Source: Coxiellaceae bacterium (lineage in GTDB: Bacteria; Pseudomonadota; Gammaproteobacteria; UBA9339). Taken from it: a DNA stretch of 7,197 nt. Under the pieces are notes generated by a model. It made no database searches and was not told where the DNA came from. It was given only the letters and a program-made list of their open reading frames with translations. Of the stretch, positions 5,528 to 7,197 are shown one piece after another (position 1 is the stretch's first letter; every line of letters begins with the position of its first letter). Location of the stretch: assembly GCA_003142435.1 (NCBI GenBank), contig PLMI01000046.1, positions 13,509 to 20,705 on the forward strand, in the 5' to 3' direction. Position numbers and translations under genes: made by a program.

Positions 5528-7141
5528 ATGCGCACTAAAACCAAAAAAGCCATTGGCCTTTCTGTTGTTTCTTTATTTGCCTGCTTTGCAACACAAACAA
5601 TTTTAGCCACTAATACAAACGTAAACAAAATAGCTAGCCAAACATTAACAACAAAAGCGACAAAGAAAGTAAAAAAGCATAAAGCTACCAACTATACTAA
5701 AGAAACTGCGCAGACAAAACAGGCATCGCTGCAAAAACAAACTGCAAACGCCTCTCAACCTCAAATTATTCACACAAAAAACTCTTCTACCGCAAATATC
5801 CAGCCTTTTGTATTACAGCCACGCCTCAACATTTGGGGTTACACCGGCGATTTTACGCTAGCTCAGGGGCAATTTATGGTGCCAATATTCGGCGATACCA
5901 AGAAGGTTTTTTATGGATTAGCTGAAGGTAATATGGTGAAAAAAGACAGCACCTGGGTTGGTGGAGCTGGCTTTGGTTACAGACAAATTGCAAACAATAA
6001 GATTTGGGGTGGTTATGCTAAGTTTGATTATACAGGCACTGCCGAACGACAAAACTTCTGGATTGCCAATCCAGGCTTAGAAATGCTTGGGCAAATTTGG
6101 GATGCACGAATTAGCGGCTATTTTCCAATAGGACCAGATAAAGTTCTAGGCGATGAAGATTGGGCTGATCAGTTAGGCATCTATGATCATGTACACTTTA
6201 CCGGGCACGATGAATACGACGACAAATTAAAACTATACGAAGAAGCAGGAAGAGGTTTTGACGCAGAAGTTGGAAGAGTTATTCCTTACATTGAAGATGC
6301 CAAGTTTTTCGTTGGCGGTTATCACTTTGACACTGACGATGCAGGATCAATCAATGGTGCCACGGCAAGGTTAACTTATGACATTAACAAATACGTCACT
6401 TTAGAAGCAAAAGAATCCTACGATGACACCAACTTTAATACCTTTTTAGTCGGCGTTAGATTTTCCATAGGCGGTTATAGCAAAGATGAAAAGAAAGACT
6501 ACGGCATCTCCAGCCGTTTAATGGATCCGATAGAAAATAACCTTGCGGGCAATATGGTTATTCCAGTCAAAGATAAATACGTTGATATAGGGAAAGGTTT
6601 AGAACATGACAATTTGTGGTTCTATCAACCCTCAGAAGATGAAGACTCGGGAATACAAGAAGGCAGCGGTACCTTCGAAGACCCGTTTATTGGGTTTACT
6701 GAAGATAACTATAACGTGGTGGTTGCCAATCAGGGAATTGGCGTCATAGATCCAAACCCTCTACTCTATTTTGCTCCTGGCGAATATAGTTTTTCGGAAT
6801 TCTCTGACCAAGGTCAAACTGACAGATTCAATTTACCCAATGGCTGGGGAATGTACGGCAGAACTGATGATTACGTAATGCCCGCGGAAGATGACGAAAG
6901 AGCTATATTTTACGGCGGTTTAGATTTAAATTACAACGAAGGTGCGGGCAGTGCAACAACCACTATTGATTCAATTAAAGTTATCTATAATTCTACTGTA
7001 GGGAGTAGTGATGCTAATGAGCCTACGACCACTATACCTTTTGCTGCATTGTATATTAATAATGCAGACAATGTGATAATAAATAATGCAAATGCTCAAA
7101 CCAATACTAGGGGCTGTTTACAATTAGATGTAATTAATTGA
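5528..7141 (+). CDS. Inverse-autotransporter-like outer-membrane beta-barrel with a short beta-helix passenger
   Basis: The 537-residue protein is probably an outer-membrane surface protein. Residues 1-27 form a signal peptide (basic MRTKTKK, hydrophobic core, cleavage likely after TILA). Residues 28-96 are a Thr/Lys/Gln/Ala-rich basic linker with one acidic residue, E59. From about 98 to 316 alternating aromatic, glycine and polar residues mark a beta-barrel, with repeated strands such as WVGGAGFGYRQI, IWGGYAKFDY and the LGQIWDARISGYFPIG segment (187-202). That pattern is typical of intimin/invasin-type barrels and of the related family found in chlamydiae and other intracellular bacteria. 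SSRLMDPIENNLAGN (328-342) resembles the end-of-barrel segment. GSGTFEDPF (379-387), then YFAPGEYSF (414-422) and WGMYGR (440-445), match the usual opening of a parallel beta-helix passenger. Residues 505-530 (ALYINNADNVIINN) look like a first beta-helix coil, and then the protein stops. Related proteins usually continue for hundreds of residues. The start is fixed by a strong AAGGAG and the signal peptide. The barrel family call is by pattern only; another outer-membrane barrel class is possible. Confidence 0.8.
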   Translation: MRTKTKKAIGLSVVSLFACFATQTILATNTNVNKIASQTLTTKATKKVKKHKATNYTKETAQTKQASLQKQTANASQPQIIHTKNSSTANIQPFVLQPRLNIWGYTGDFTLAQGQFMVPIFGDTKKVFYGLAEGNMVKKDSTWVGGAGFGYRQIANNKIWGGYAKFDYTGTAERQNFWIANPGLEMLGQIWDARISGYFPIGPDKVLGDEDWADQLGIYDHVHFTGHDEYDDKLKLYEEAGRGFDAEVGRVIPYIEDAKFFVGGYHFDTDDAGSINGATARLTYDINKYVTLEAKESYDDTNFNTFLVGVRFSIGGYSKDEKKDYGISSRLMDPIENNLAGNMVIPVKDKYVDIGKGLEHDNLWFYQPSEDEDSGIQEGSGTFEDPFIGFTEDNYNVVVANQGIGVIDPNPLLYFAPGEYSFSEFSDQGQTDRFNLPNGWGMYGRTDDYVMPAEDDERAIFYGGLDLNYNEGAGSATTTIDSIKVIYNSTVGSSDANEPTTTIPFAALYINNADNVIINNANAQTNTRGCLQLDVIN

Positions 7142-7152
7142 TTTACAAGAGC

Positions 7153-7197
7153 AAACTCGTAAGATTGTGATTTCACGATCTACAATAAAACGAGTTT
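7153..7197. terminator. Compound stem-loop after the surface-protein gene, likely terminator or dispersed palindromic repeat
   Basis: Outer arms AAACTCGT (7153-7160) and ACGAGTTT (7190-7197) are perfect 8-bp complements. Inside them, AGATTGTG (7162-7169) pairs with CACGATCT (7174-7181) through one G-U pair, around the loop ATTT. An alternative extension pairs GTA (7159-7161) with TAC (7181-7183), with A7162 bulged. The whole begins eleven bases after the TGA at 7139-7141. The right arm ends in TTT at the window edge, so a longer U-run cannot be checked. It would serve as an intrinsic terminator of the gene. It could equally be one copy of a dispersed repeat. Confidence 0.5.

Noticed and set aside
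5571..5590. Possible lipoprotein signal, Cys at residue 19 of the surface protein (LFAC)
   Set aside because: Phe at -2 is atypical for a lipobox. A standard signal peptidase I site (TILA) follows, and barrel proteins of this kind are not lipoproteins.
5506..5691. Minus-strand 61-codon hydrophobic open frame
   Set aside because: It is the complement of the signal peptide and Lys/Thr linker of the surface protein and crosses its ribosome binding site.
7092..7161. Frameshift that would extend the surface protein
   Set aside because: Both other forward frames reach a stop before 7139, so a single shift gives no longer product inside the window.

Overview
The window is an AT-rich piece of a Gram-negative chromosome. 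It holds four protein genes and little else. Two of them, topoisomerase IV subunit ParE and class A penicillin-binding protein PBP1A, follow the gammaproteobacterial versions closely along their whole length. Examples are the ParE C-terminus from the TOPRIM domain to the last residues, and the QLF end of PBP1A. Low GC, a chromosomal surface beta-barrel/beta-helix protein and the lack of Shine-Dalgarno sites suggest an AT-rich gammaproteobacterium, perhaps Legionellales-like and host-associated. The lineage is inference; the gammaproteobacterial assignment of parE and mrcA is firmer.

Layout: positions 1-56 are non-coding and contain an imperfect palindrome. Three genes follow on the minus strand, transcribed from right to left: mrcA (2881-5250), an unrecognised 7-8-helix membrane protein (2042-2872) that starts 8 bp after the mrcA stop, and parE (57-1970) after a further 71-bp gap. 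A 277-bp, very AT-rich divergent intergenic region (5251-5527) separates mrcA from a plus-strand gene (5528-7141). That gene encodes a secreted protein with a signal peptide, a basic Thr/Lys/Gln linker, an intimin/inverse-autotransporter-like beta-barrel and a short acidic segment that looks like the start of a beta-helix passenger. Its stop is followed at once by a compound stem-loop (7153-7197) that runs to the window edge.

Function: mrcA (septal and side-wall peptidoglycan synthesis) and parE (chromosome decatenation) are core cell-cycle genes. The membrane gene is probably co-transcribed with mrcA, but nothing ties it to a known role. The plus-strand gene is the accessory element. In many gammaproteobacteria the divergent neighbour of the PBP1A gene is pilM of the pilMNOPQ type IV pilus cluster; here a surface protein occupies that place. 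I found no tRNA, rRNA, CRISPR array, transposase or toxin-antitoxin pair. The strongest candidate for something undescribed is the surface protein with its short passenger and the structured DNA after it. I see no new multi-gene system.
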